Assembly (NCBI GenBank): GCA_028751875.1
Contig: CM054154.1
Coordinates: 57,770,567 to 57,834,566 of the forward strand
DNA: 64,000 nt
From: Rapana venosa
Lineage: Eukaryota; Mollusca; Gastropoda; Neogastropoda; Muricidae
Direction: 5' to 3'
How positions within the stretch are numbered: position 1 is the first letter of the stretch; each line of letters begins with the position of its first letter. Of this stretch, positions 11,331-22,489 are shown piece by piece. The notes under the pieces are model-generated. The model was not told where the DNA came from. It did not search any database and saw only the letters and a program-made list of their open reading frames with translations. The position numbers and the translations under genes are program-made.

Positions 11331-12299
11331 TTTATTAAAAAAATTAAAAAATGATGTTTTGTTAACAAATTACTTTTTATGATTTTTTTTTTGCCCTGAC
11401 AAAAACTTTTCATAGAGAAACTTTGATTCCCCTTTTGTTTTCAGATTCCCTTTTTCATTCACACCCAAAGGGCCCAAAAAAAACTTTCTGGGCGGGGAAA
11501 AGAAACTCTGGAGGGGTCATAGTAATGGTTCAAAAGTCTTTTAGCGATTCTTGTTAACAGCTAATTCCATTGAATATTGAAAACATGGTGGTTTTGAAAT
11601 TAGAAAAAAATTTTTATGTAAAAGATAAAAGATTTATGTTTATTAGTGTTTAAAATTCCCCTCCCAGTGCCCTAACCTTTTTGGAAATCACAGGAGGGCA
11701 TTTTTGGCTTTGAAAGATGAAAAATTTTTCTAATGGATCTAATTGAAATGAAATGATGTTTTTTCCATATTTGTTAAATGGTACATGAATGCAAAAAACG
11801 CTAGAAAACAGTGTTTTTTTTGGGGAGGGGTTTAAAAATTTTGTCACATATCGGTAAAAAATCACTACTTTTAAAAGGAAAATCCCCCATGACATTTCAA
11901 ACCAAAAATTTTTGGGTTTACCAGTTAAATTAAATTGTGCAATCCTTTAAAATTGTTTTAAATTTAAAATTTGGTCTGAACTAACAAAAATTTTTGGAAA
12001 ACCCTGTCCTTTTATTGAAAACCTCGGGACAAGTACAGGGGGATTTTTTAATATTTTTCTTGTGATCTGTTTTTTATCCCAAATTTTATATCAAGCTTTT
12101 TAAAAATTTTAAACCCGATTGGGAAATATTTTACCTGTTGCCCTACAAGTAAAAAAATAAGTATAAGGTAATTTTAAAGTGTAAAGGGAAAACAAAAAAA
12201 AAAAAATGAAACCCAAAAACACATAAAAAAATTTGTTTTGGCAAGAAACAAAAAAAATGTTTTTCCTTGAAATTTGCAAAGCAGTGAAACCCAAATTTG
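11331..12299. other. Unassigned AT-rich sequence between putative LINE ORFs
   Basis: Homopolymer-rich, AT-rich sequence in which I can support no gene. By position it could hold the end of ORF1 and the endonuclease domain of the family A copy continuing at 12.3 kb, but I could not trace endonuclease motifs. Confidence 0.4.
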
Positions 12300-14500
12300 A
12301 ATGATAGAAGCAAGAAAAAAATTTAGTAGAAAGGGGTTTGTTTTTAAAGTTTTTGGATGCATTTGTAAATGTCTGAAAAGACTAAGCCAATTTTGGGAAA
12401 AAAGTGTTTTTTCCCTAAAAAAGAGAGAGTGGGTTAAGGGTTTAAACAAGGAAATGTTGCGGGTTTTTAAAAAAGAAAGTCGCAAAAAACTAAAATCTTT
12501 AGAAAATTTTCTTTGGGGGAAGAATAGAAGGTTTAAAATGTAGAAGAAAGGGAAAAGGATAGAATTTTACTGAAGAAGAGAAACAAGCTTTCCCAAAAAA
12601 TTAAAAAACGGGACAACCCTGTTAAAGAAATGAAGGATTCGCCTCATTTCTGGAAACATTTGAGAAACAGGGATGTGTTGGCAAAAAAAAAAATTGATAA
12701 TAACATTAAACCAAAGGATGGTTCAATCACTTTTAAAACTTTTTTATCAAAAAAATTTAAACCAAAACCCCAAACCCCAAAGGGGAAATTTGTACTGACA
12801 AGGATCTTTTTAGTTTTTAAATTTTATCATGATCTAAAAAACTAAATTTGTGAAGAAGAAGTTATTTGGGGCTTAAATTTTTAATTAATAGAGGGGAAAA
12901 ACCTGTGGGATAGATAATATTTCTGCTGAAATGTTGAAAGTTGGGGGGAAGAACTGTTCTTGAGTTTCTAAAAAAATGTTTTTTTTAAAATATTCAACCC
13001 AAAGGAATTTTTTCCCCAACCCAAAGGTCTTAAAACTATAATAATTTCCCAAACTACAAAAAAAGGGGCCCAGAAAATGTTGATAAACTATAGAGGTGTA
13101 AACTTTTTTAAGCATTTAAATTTTTAAATGTTACACTTCTATATAAAAAACCAATTTTTATACTTTGTTAGAAACTTATGAAAATTAAATTTCAGATAAG
13201 CAAGCAGGATTTTTGGAAAAAGCTTCTATGGTTTACCATATCTTTACTTTTAATTTCTTTCAGGTTTTGAATGTTTGAGGGAAAAAGGGAGAAAGTTGGA
13301 AAAAACCTTTGGGAGACTTTAAAAAAAGCTTTCGACTTCCCTTTTCAACCCTGATAAACTTCTATCGTTTCTTTTTATAATCAAGGTGTAAAAGGGAAGT
13401 TTTTTGGGTTCCTCACAGCAATGTAAAATTCATTTTATCGTGTGTTCGTTCAAAAACACAGCTTATGAGTTGTTTGGGGAAAGCCCCCCCGGAGTAAGAC
13501 AGGGGTGGTTTTGAGCCCCAAATTTATTTTCAATCTTTAAAAAATCAGTTAGCTTATGACTTTTAGGAAAAGGGGGAAACATGGTGTTCAGATGCGCCTT
13601 TAAAAATTGCAGATCTTCTTTTTCTAATTTTTTTCAGATGATGTAAACTTTGCTGTCCAAAAACTCCCGAGGGCTTCAAAAACAATTTGATTTTCTTACA
13701 TAAGTGTTTTGATAAAATAAATTAAAATGTAAACAATAATTTAAAAAAAAAGTTTTGGTATTTTGGAAAGGGGGGTTTCTGGGGCACATGAAAAATGGTT
13801 TTTTTAAAAAGGCAAGAGATTAGAAGTAGGGGAACAGTTACTCTTATTTAGGGTTTAATTTCACACTAAAAATTTGTGCTAAAAGGGGTACTGATCATTT
13901 TGCAATTAAAGGAAAGAAAGCTGTTTGCAATTACATAGAGTGTTTCCCCAAAAACGGAAATGACCCCAAGTGAAATTTTTTAAAAATTTTTTACATTTTA
14001 AAAACCAACCAAAATTTTTTTTTTAAAAATCTGAGGGGGAAAGGGGGAAAAGTAGACTAGAACCCTATTGAGAAAATTTCATTTAAAAGCTTTTAAAAGA
14101 TTCTTTTGGTGTTAGTGGGGACACCAAAAAAATGGTTTAAAGGGGATTTAGGGAAGGGTTTTCCCCCTTTTAAACAATTTAATGTTGCATGTATAAGGGT
14201 AACTGGCTAAATTAGTTCAAATGGATAATGTGGGTTACCCCACAAGGGATATATTATGTTTTTTTGAATTGGGGCAGGTGTGGTAAAAGTTGGGTTACAA
14301 ATGGAGGGGAAGGGTTCTGTTCAGAAAAGTTATGGCATTGTTTTGGGTTTCAGCAAGGAGTGGGAGTACTAAAAACATTTTTAGGGCATTTTAAAAAAAG
14401 ACTAGTTACCCGGTTTATCCAGGAAAGGAATGGAGCTATAGAGAAAGGAAAGATACAATATATAATTCAAAAAAAAACAGTGTTTTAAAGAGAAAAAAAA
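12300..14500 (+). pseudogene. Family A ORF2, copy 2 (heavily corrupted)
   Basis: Fragments line up with the copies at 6-8 and 33-34 kb: WVKGLNKEMLRVFKKESRKK (12430-12490), ISAEMLKVG (~12920), QAGFLEKASMVYH (13207-13245), DFKKSFRLPF for the first-Asp block (~13315), SDDVNFAVQ for the catalytic block (~13636), ERGVSGAHEKWFF (13766-13805), and a C-terminal piece with VGVLKTFLGHFKKRLVTRF (14358-14415). Almost every motif is in a different frame and neighbouring bases are merged into runs. The sequence between 14500 and 15030 holds nothing more I can support. Confidence 0.62.
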
Positions 14501-15029
14501 ATGTAAATGATATGGACATTTTTTTGCTTCCGTGTTGCTGTTAACCCCGCTTTAAAATTTGGTTTTAAATTCCCAAAAAAAAATAATATACATAGGGTAT
14601 AGTGAAAACCCGTTTCCCGGTAGAAAATTTTTTCTTTTTTGTGATTTAAACAAGTTGAGAAAAGAAAAATCACCCTTGTTTAACTGCAAACCTTTACACA
14701 GACCTTAGAGAGAAAAAATTTTGGAATCCAAAAGAGTATCTTTTTTTGGGTTTTTTCTTAGGGCATCAAATGTTTAAACACAGGCACAAAAAAATCTAGA
14801 TATGTTTTTCATGCCGTCAATAGAAGGGGAAAATAATACTTGGGTTATAATGATAGGGACTTAAACTTGTCTTTTTGGGATTTTTGGGAAAAACTTCAAT
14901 TTTTATAAAAAGGGAAAATGGAAATTTTTAACTGTGTTAGTACTATGTGACCCTATATTTTTCAGGGTTTTCTTGTGTGAAAAAGCCCAAAACATTATTA
15001 TTTTTTTTTGTTTTTATCTTTTTTTTTAA

Positions 15030-16035
15030 AAGTGTTGGGGGGAAGCCCAAGGGTTTATATCCGGGGTGCAGTTTCCTTTATAGTTCTCTCCCCCTTTTCC
15101 CATTTCCTTTCATTCTCTATAAAAATTTGTAATGAAGATTTTGTGTGACATATCTTTTTTTGAGTTTTCACATAGTTGGGGTTTTAATTTTCGAAAAAAA
15201 AAGTGATAAACTGTTGTTAAAGGGTCATTAAAAAGGATGTTTTTTTTAAAAGAAAAAGGTTTTGGTATCCACCAGTTTTAAAGAGAATAAAACTTGAAAC
15301 AGTTGTTTTGAGGAGAAAAATGATGTGCCATTGAAACGGGACTAAACTTCATAGTTTATGAGAATTTTTCAATCATTAAAGAATGTAGTGAAAAGCATCA
15401 TAAATAATTTTAAAATAAAAATGTCCCCCCATGAAAAAACTTAGAAAAAGTGAGTAAAAATGATGTAAATTTATGATTTACAGAAAAAATGTTTGAAACG
15501 TTCCAAAGTTTATGTTTATGCCATTTTTTTTTTACTTTTAAAAAATGTTTGGGAAAGGGGAAAAAAGAAACATTTCCATGATGCGTGTACCCGATAGTTT
15601 TCCCCTTCCCCTTTCCCGTCAAATTTTCTATAAACACTTGGGGAATGAAAATTTTTTTGTGATGTGTCTTTTTTGAAATAAAAAATAGTTTTTGGGGGTT
15701 TTTCAATTAGTAAAAATTTAAGAAAATCAAGTTGTTTTTCCTCAGTTTTAAAAAATGTTTTTTAAAAAAGGGATAGAGAAACCACCCATTTTAAAGGGAG
15801 TATAAGTTTTTAAAAAGTTGGGTTTTTAGGAGAAGATGATGTGTCATAAAGAAACGGGGGCTTAACCCTCATAAAAAAATTTTTTGAAGAAATTTTAAGT
15901 CTTTTTGAATTTTGGGGAATAGCATCATGAAAAATTAAGATAAACTGTCCCACATGGGGGGAAATTTTGAAATGTGGTATAAATGGAGGTTTAAAATTTT
16001 TGATTGACAGTAATATGTTTTTAAATTTTCCTATG
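15030..16035 (+). repeat. Degenerate ~515-525-bp tandem duplication in LINE 3' region
   Basis: Landmarks recur in order about 512-523 bases apart: GTGTGACATATCTTTTTT (15144) versus GTGATGTGTCTTTTTT (15659); AGGAGAAAAATGATGTG (15310) versus AGGAGAAGATGATGTG (15829); AGCATCATAAATAATTTTAA (15395) versus AGCATCATGAAAAATTAA (15921); GATTTACAGAAAAAATG (15475) versus GATTGACAGTAATATG (16003). Both units lie in homopolymer-corrupted sequence, so identity is low. Confidence 0.55.
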
Positions 16036-16051
16036 TTTGTTTCATGCCTTC

Positions 16052-16147
16052 ACCCCCCCCCCCCCCCCCCCCCCCCCTCATTTGGGGGTATTGTGGCCTA
16101 AGGCCGATGTACCATTAAACCATTTCAGAGTTCAGAGTTCAGAGTTC
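16052..16147 (+). other. Poly-C tract and family A LINE 3' terminus
   Basis: About 27 consecutive C residues precede TATTGTGGCCTAAGGCCGAT and a tail of CAGAGTT repeats. The same terminus, TATTGTGGCCAAAGGCCGAT with a TTTCAGAG tail, is at 35393-35440. The poly-C tract could be an artefact of the corrupted block on its left. Confidence 0.7.
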
Positions 16148-16240
16148 TCTCTCTCTCTCTCTCATTTTCTAGCTAAAATTGTTGCTTTTTAAAACTATCC
16201 TCATTTTTTAGCGGAAGTTGTTGCTTTCTAAACTCTCTAA
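16148..16240 (+). repeat. Satellite fragment, two monomers
   Basis: After (TC)n come CATTTTCTAGCTAAAATTGT and a second unit TTTTTTAGCGGAAGTTGTTG, diverged copies of the satellite seen from 28.7 kb on. They directly follow a LINE 3' tail. Confidence 0.75.
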
Positions 16241-17255
16241 TTTTGGGGATTCGGTGAGCGACTGTCGTGGCGTGCGGTCACGGTTCTGTCGCGCTCTCAA
16301 CACTGAAGCTTGATTTCAGTTCAGACGTTGAATCGACTGACTTTTTTTGGACTTAGTTTTTTTTCTGGCCACTTTTCTTTTGCTGGCTAGTCCGCGACTT
16401 TGCTCATTTCTGCTTTGTATTTCGCCTTGTGCGCAGTTTTCTATTTCTTTCATTTCTTTCTCTTCTTTATCAGTCGAATTATGTCGTCTATTCCGCCAAT
16501 TTTTCTGAAAGTTGGAGGTAAAGGAGGTAAGGTAAAGGAGTCCCATAACCTATAAGGTCGTAGGGGAGCGAGGCGTCAGAGACCTCACTTCTCTAGGGCC
16601 AGCATATTGAGGGCGGCGCCCATCTCCTCTACCTCGCTGCTTTACCTTCCCTGACCCTAAAGAGGGCAGGTCCCCATTTACAGCTGGGTGAACTGGGGGA
16701 ACTTTACTGAAGCCAAGGCGCGCAAACGGTCACCCATCCAACTGGCAACCACGCTCGACGCTGCTTAACTTGGCTGGGGGAAAGCGAGTGCTCCGACCAC
16801 TGAGCTGTCCCGTCCCTCGTAAAGTTGGAGACGTTCCGAATTCCCAAGATAACCGCGTTACGGGTCTGGAGCTGTGTTTTGCTGCAAGCGGACAGCCGGC
16901 AATGGCACCGTGGTCGGTGCACAGAACATCCGAACCCTGTGGCAAATTTACCCGACATCCAAGCAGGCAAGAAATGAGCTGCTGATAAAAGGTATGACTG
17001 TACGTAATACTGTTCTTCAACTGACTAAACTTTAAAACCCTTTCATTTACGTGAGGGATCTGGGGGGGAAAAAAACCGGGCTACCAAAGTTTGGGTGGCT
17101 GACACCCCAAATGTCTGTAGCCAACAGTGAAATCGAACATTCCCTCGCAAAAGGGGGAAATGCGAGTTACGATAAGACATCAAACACGAGCGCTATAGAA
17201 ATGCTAATAATAAACTGACCAGATTTGAAACGGGAAGTTTTCTTTTTATTACAGT
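16241..17255 (+). pseudogene. LINE 5' region and ORF1, interrupted by a SINE
   Basis: About 240 bases of possible 5' UTR precede an ATG at 16481. The protein begins MSSIPPIFLKVG; after a 303-bp SINE (16518-16820) it resumes DVPNSQDNRVTG, then with frameshifts VGAQNIRTLWQIYPTSKQAR (16915-16974), ELLIKGMTVRNTVLQLTKL (16975-17031) and KVWVADTP (17090). KLTRFETGSF follows near 17215. The order matches a metazoan LINE ORF1 type I know from cnidarian and mollusc sequences (FLKVGEVPNSQ... GxQQIGxLWRIYP... ). Some members end in zinc knuckles; none is visible here because an RTE-like element follows from about 17270. Confidence 0.6.
16518..16820 (-). mobile_element. SINE with tRNA-like and 5S rRNA-like head
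   Basis: The 303-bp insertion is flanked by a perfect 10-bp target-site duplication, AAAGTTGGAG, at 16508-16517 and 16821-16830. Read on the minus strand it starts near GGGACAGCTCAGTGGTCGGA (box A-like, 16792-16811), then TTAAGCAGCGTCGAGC and GTTGGATGGGTGACC (16728-16771). The latter two match the internal promoter region of animal 5S rRNA almost base for base. A unique body follows, and the 3' tail has TCCTTTACC repeats. It is not a 5S gene: only about 50 bases are 5S-like. It inserted about 12 codons into the ORF1 described at 16241-17255. Confidence 0.82.
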
Positions 17256-17269
17256 TTCCACAGTCAATG

Positions 17270-19340
17270 AGTCAGAGTCAGGGGTGTTTCCTCTGCTACT
17301 GGTAACCTGTAGCCCAGTACTACCTGTCTCAGTGGGGAGATAACCCGACCCAAAAAATCCCCAGCTATGGGCAAATAGCAGCTTGGAGAGGAGATGGGCG
17401 CCGCCAAGCAATCCACGCCCACAGAAATACCTACATGGACAACACTGCAAGGAAAGACATGCCGGATCGGTTGAGGCCCGGAATACCAACAACCGCGCCT
17501 TCCATTGGAGCGTTCCAGGATGGAGGTGAAAAATATGCGACGGGGACGCAAACAACAGCGATCAAACTCCAGGCTGAGAGGATCATCATTGTACATGGAA
17601 CATCCTCCCTTGCACGCATGGGGGAAACTCCAAGAGCTAACCCATGAACTTCGAAGATACGAATGGACAAACTTGGACTGGCCGAAGTCCGTTGGTTCGG
17701 ATTCGGCGAAACAACTACAGAAGAAGATCAAAAAACTATGGTTTTAGTGGCGACGACTCCAAACACCAACACGGGAGTAGGATTTCTTGTCAACAAGAAG
17801 AAGACTAACAGTGTCATCACTGTACCCCAATCTCAAGCAGACTCGTCTCCAATGCGTTTTTCGCAGCCCAAAAACCACACAACATGACCATCATACAAGT
17901 CTTTTGCCCCCAACATCAGACTACGATGATGAAGCAATCGAGTGTTTCTACGAAGATTTGGAGAGCGCCATCAAATCAACTCCAAAGAAGGGCTTTCTCG
18001 TGATCCAGGGCGACTGGAATGCCAAGATCGGACCTGACGCTTATGACCAAAGCCAGGGGCAATAGGCCGTTTGGCGTGGGCGAAACTAATGATAAGAGGT
18101 CTCAGACTTTTGGAAATTTGCAAGCAGCCACAATCTTACTGTCGCCAAAACCTTATACCCCCACAAACATCAAGAAAACGACGTGGCACTCACAAATGGA
18201 AAGACACATAACCAGATTGACTACATCTTGGCCCCCAAACGATTAAGTCGAGCATCAACAAAGCCCAGACAAGAAGTTTCCCTGGCGCTGATATTGGCAG
18301 TGACTACGACATGGTACTCATGACCCTTTCAGATCAAGCTGAAGACCAAAAACCAGAAGAGAAATCCCCGTTTTGCGGTTCAACATGGAAAAGCTGAAGG
18401 ACCCCGAAGTCGCTGAAATCTTTAAAGCTGAGAATAGGGGGCAGATTTTTCAGCATTTGAATTTCCTCCAAGATGACATCAACAACCTCACTGAGACCTT
18501 CAGCAAGACCATTCAGGAGACAGCGCTGGAGATCCTTTGGGGAAAAAGAGGAAAAAGAACCAACCGTGGGTTTTCCAACGGGTATCCTGGACCCTGGGGC
18601 GACCAACGTAGGGAGCTAAAGCCAGTGAAGAACAAAAACCCAGAAACGGCCGAAGAGTATAGAACAGTCAACAGGTCAATCAAGAAGAAGATGACCGGGC
18701 CATGGGGAACTGGATGTCAGAACAATGCTCCAAGGTTTAGAAGGCAATGGCGAAAGGAGACAGCAAAGAGGCGTACCAGACCATCAAGGTACAAAACCAA
18801 TCCAGCAGCCAAAGACCTCCGTTATTGAAGACAAAGAGGGGTCAGTCCTTACAGAGAGCGCTTTCTATCATGAAGGGGATGGACAGAATATTGCAGAGAC
18901 CTGTACAAAATACAAGCTGAAGGCTGATCCGAACAAACTTCACGAGCAAGATCCCAGACCATCAGATCCTGAAAGCACACAGGTGCTGGAGGAAGAGGTA
19001 AGAACAGTAAACCCCTGAAAGGAGGCAAGTCACCAGGGATTGAAAAACACCCCGGCTGAGTCATCAAAACGGGGCCCAGAATGTTCAAGGCTTAAACATC
19101 ACTAAAAAGCACTGGCCCAGCAAAGAGGGGCCTGAACAGGGGACCCAACCCATAAAGTTTTCCAAAGAAGGGAGACCGAAGAAGTGCCAAAATTACAGAA
19201 AAATCAGTCGGGATAAATCCAAAAAGTTATGCTACGCATTGCCTTGAACGACTGAAACCACAAGCAGAAGAAATCCATCGAAGAACAGCAGGATTAAACC
19301 CAGGTCGAACTGGGGGAGCAAAAAACCAAAGGAGAAACAG
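17270..19340 (+). pseudogene. RTE-like LINE: endonuclease and start of RT
   Basis: Endonuclease blocks: LGLAEVRWFGFGE (17672-17710, carrying the catalytic Glu), SGDDSKHQH (17746-17772), PISSRL (~17830), IIQVFCPQ (17890-17915), KKGFLVIQGDWNAKIG (17985-18032, the GDxN block) and FGVGETND (18068-18093). DFIL-like and SDYD-like blocks lie near 18225 and 18300. The linker (FNMEKLKDPEVAEIF, 18376) and the RT entry (LPQNYR-like codons near 19190, KPQAEEIHRRTAG near 19260) follow, then the frame is lost. Frames break about every 100-200 bases. Copies of the same LINE group lie at 4376, 38468 and 53966. Confidence 0.72.
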
Positions 19341-20090
19341 CGCCCCTCGGGTACTCCAGCAGGAAAGAGGACAGGGGGCGGGGAGAAATCAGGGGGAAAA
19401 AGGAAAAGCAAGTAAGCCACGCCAACGCTTCTGCGGGGATCAGCAGGGGTAGGCCCGCTACGCAAGGGGAAAGGGGGCCCCAAGAACAAACCACCCTGCC
19501 CCTAGTATAGCCCCCGTGACGACCAAAAACGTCGCCGCTCGAGCCCCCCTAAAAGACGTCTTCTGGGGAGCGGAGAGTCCACCAGCTGGCGGGGGAAAAC
19601 TGCCACGAGTACTCCGGGGTTGGGGGGAAAAGGAGGAGGAAGTCAGCCTGTGTCTCAGAGAATGAACAGTGTAACTGATATGGTGAAAACCTTTTTTCTT
19701 CCCCCACCCTCTTCCCCCCATCCACTCCTTTTTTTTTGACACCCTGTGTGATTTTGGTTCCCTTTTTTTTCTCCTCTTTTTTTTCTTCTCCTTTTGCCCC
19801 CTTCTTTTTTCCTTTTTCCAAATCAATGCCGGAGTTTATTATTCAGGTGCCTGGTGTTCGAAAAATTTGACGGGGGGTATTTTGGGGGGAGAACTTTTGA
19901 CACAATTACCCGTAAACGATGGATAACCCCAGAATAGTTCCTTTTAACTGGGGGGTTTTTAAAAAAATAAATGGAAGCGCCTTTGTTAGGTAAAAAAAGC
20001 AAACTTTGATATTGTTGTTTGCAAGAGATATATTTCAAACAAAAATAAACCAAATTTGGGGGGGGAGGTTTGATATTTTGTCAAGAGGGA
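19341..20090. other. Unassigned sequence after the RTE-like element
   Basis: GC-rich and purine-rich to about 19650, then a pyrimidine-rich tract (19690-19815) and AT-rich sequence. Open frames on both strands are low complexity (Lys/Glu/Arg-rich on the minus strand). No gene supported. It probably includes corrupted RT sequence of the RTE-like element. Confidence 0.4.
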
Positions 20091-20436
20091 AATATAAAAT
20101 AATTAATAAAATTATAAAAAAAATAAATTAATAATAAATTTTTAAAAAATAAAATTAATATAATAATAATCTCATCATCATCATATCATCATCATCTCAT
20201 CATCATAAAGGAAATTATTTTAGGGTATATCTTGCAAAGACCAAATCAAAACGCATGCATCAACCTAATCTTAGACAGTCTGCAATCAATGATGTAATCA
20301 ATATTTAAAAAACAGATTTTACAAACTGGTGGGCTGCAGACAAAATCTAAAATAAAAATGTTAAAAAAGTCAAAAAGTTTTCAAACCCCCACACCTTTCC
20401 CAGGTCGATACTTTTAAACAGGGTGAAGGACATGGG

Positions 20437-22237
20437 TTAGTGAAGTGGGATAGCTCGATATGAAAAGGAGGGGGGAAAAACTTTGGTTTGAAATAAATTT
20501 GTTTGAGGGTGGATTAAAAATGTATAACTAGGTTTTTTGGGGAAAAGGAAGGGAGTCTTCCCGGGCGATGGACCCCAAATAAGAAAAAAGCGGCGGGCCC
20601 AACAGTGGATTGGTTGAATTAGGTATTCGTAGGCACGGGGATCTGCAGTGAGCAGAGAAAAAGGAAAGGGGTGAAAGGGGAAGACATTTACAGAGGTAGG
20701 GGGGGCAGTTTTGTGGGGACATTTGAAAAGAGGGTATGTCTTAAAATTTACTCTCTGTGGCACAGGGAGCCAGTGGAGAGATTGCAAGAGAGGGGTAATG
20801 TGCTCAGATTTTTTCTTTCTGAGAACTAGTCGAGCTGAGGAGTTTTGTATACGTTGAAGGGAGTGGATAGATGATGCTGGAAGACCAGACAAAAGAGACT
20901 TGCAATAGTCCAGACGTAAAAGAATGAGAGAAGAGACAAGTTTGGCTGTTGCATCGGTGGACAGGTACTTTCGAATAGCACTAATACGCGTAATTGATAG
21001 TAGCACGATTGACAGGTCTGGGTGATGAATTTTTGCATAGAGAGTGTGTTGTCGATAACGACACCTAGATACTTCACAGCAGTGGATAGAGGGACTGATG
21101 TATTGCCGAGTTCTATTGAAGCTGTTGTAATGGAAGATAGTTTGTGTTTGGTCCCTAAAAGCATGGCTTCGGTTATATCTGCATTTAGCTGTAATTTGTT
21201 CTGTGCCATCCAGTTTTGAATATCTTCAAAGCAGCGGGCCATGTTTGTCAGGAGAGAAGGAAGATTTTCAGGAGTAACACTGCTGTGAATCTGAGAGTCA
21301 TCTGCGTAAAAATGATGGTTGATTTGATGACGGTTTATTACATGTGACAGTGGGGCAGTGTAAAGAGTGAAAAGAACAGGGCCTAGAACTGCTCCCTGTG
21401 GGACTCCGCATTCCACTTTGGCAGGTATTGATTGAATCTTGTTTACTGCAACTTCCTGGAATCGGTCAGTAAGGTATGAATTAAACCAGGTGAGGGCTGT
21501 GCCAATAACACTGAACGTTGTTTGAAGATGGGAGAGAAGAATTGAGTGGTCTATAGTATCAAAAGCTTCTGATAAGTCAAGTAGAGTGAGAAGGGAGATT
21601 TACCCTGAGTCATAGCGAGTAGAAGCGTGTTTAAAGTGTGTAATAAGGTGGTTTCAGTGCTGTGGTTGACGCGATAGGAAGACTGAAACTCAGGAAAAAG
21701 ATTGTTGGAGAGAAGGTGGTTGTTGAGCTGTTAGAGAACTACCTTTTCAAGGACTTTAGAAATGATTGGTAGATTGGAAACAGGTCTATAATTCTTCACA
21801 ATGTTAGGGTCAAGGTCATGCTTTTTGAGTAGAGGTGTGACTATAGCAGTTTTGAGAGCTGATGGAACAATTCCTGAAACAAGAGATGAGATTACTATTT
21901 TCGTGATAGCGGGTATGAGTTGTGGAAGGCACTGTGTGAAAAGAGAAGCAGGTATGGGATCAAGATCACATGATTTTATAGTCATTTCTTTCAGAATTGT
22001 CATGATTTCTTTCTCACTTGTTGGATGAAAGAAAAGGAGAGGAGTGCCAGAGAATTGGGGATCAGGAGGTGCAGGCTGGAAAGGAGTCTGATCCAGTTTG
22101 GAGCGAGTATTATAGACTTTTGCAGAAAAGAATGCAGAAAATATAGAAGAAAGTTCAGAGTGGTTGTGGATGGAAGGCAGAGGGCTTGCCTTCACAGATC
22201 CAAGAAGAGTAGATGTGAGAGAAAAGAGAGATTTCAT
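20437..22237 (-). pseudogene. Jockey-like ORF2: reverse transcriptase, copy 1
   Basis: On the minus strand: DLDPIPASLF (~21955), TPLLKKHDLDPNIVKNYRPV (~21820), then frameshifts. CGVPQGAVLGPVLFTLYTAP lies near 21400, the catalytic block HFYADDSQIHSS near 21300, LNADITEAMLLGTKHKLSS near 21170 and NTSVPLSTAVKYLGVVIDNT near 21070. The thumb/C-terminal part LLSGLPASSIHSLQRIQNSS is near 20870. YADD is intact, but stops near 21730 and 21600 and shifts near 21010 break the frame; from 20790 down the reading becomes unreliable. Confidence 0.85.
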
Positions 22238-22489
22238 AGACGTGGCATCAAGAACTTGAGAAGAGTAATACTTTATTTTTTTCTGAAAGAATTAAAGATT
22301 TGACTTTGTTTACTTGTTTTCGAAAGAGCGGCTTATTAATTTCCGTTTTGGATTTCGCCACTGCCGCTCTAGTTGCATGCGTTTCCGCTTTGCGACCAGG
22401 ATGTCATGGATGTACCATGGCGCACATGGCCTATCAGGCAGGAGACAGTAGGTGGGAGGTGCATGCTCATCAAGCAGTTGGCTGAGAAC

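Noticed and set aside
16727..16775. 5S rRNA gene
   Set aside because: Only about 50 bases of the internal promoter region match; both ends of a 5S gene are missing and the segment lies within a SINE flanked by a target duplication.
19458..19826. Lys/Glu/Arg-rich minus-strand protein of about 120 residues
   Set aside because: Comes from a polypyrimidine tract on the plus strand; low complexity and no domain.
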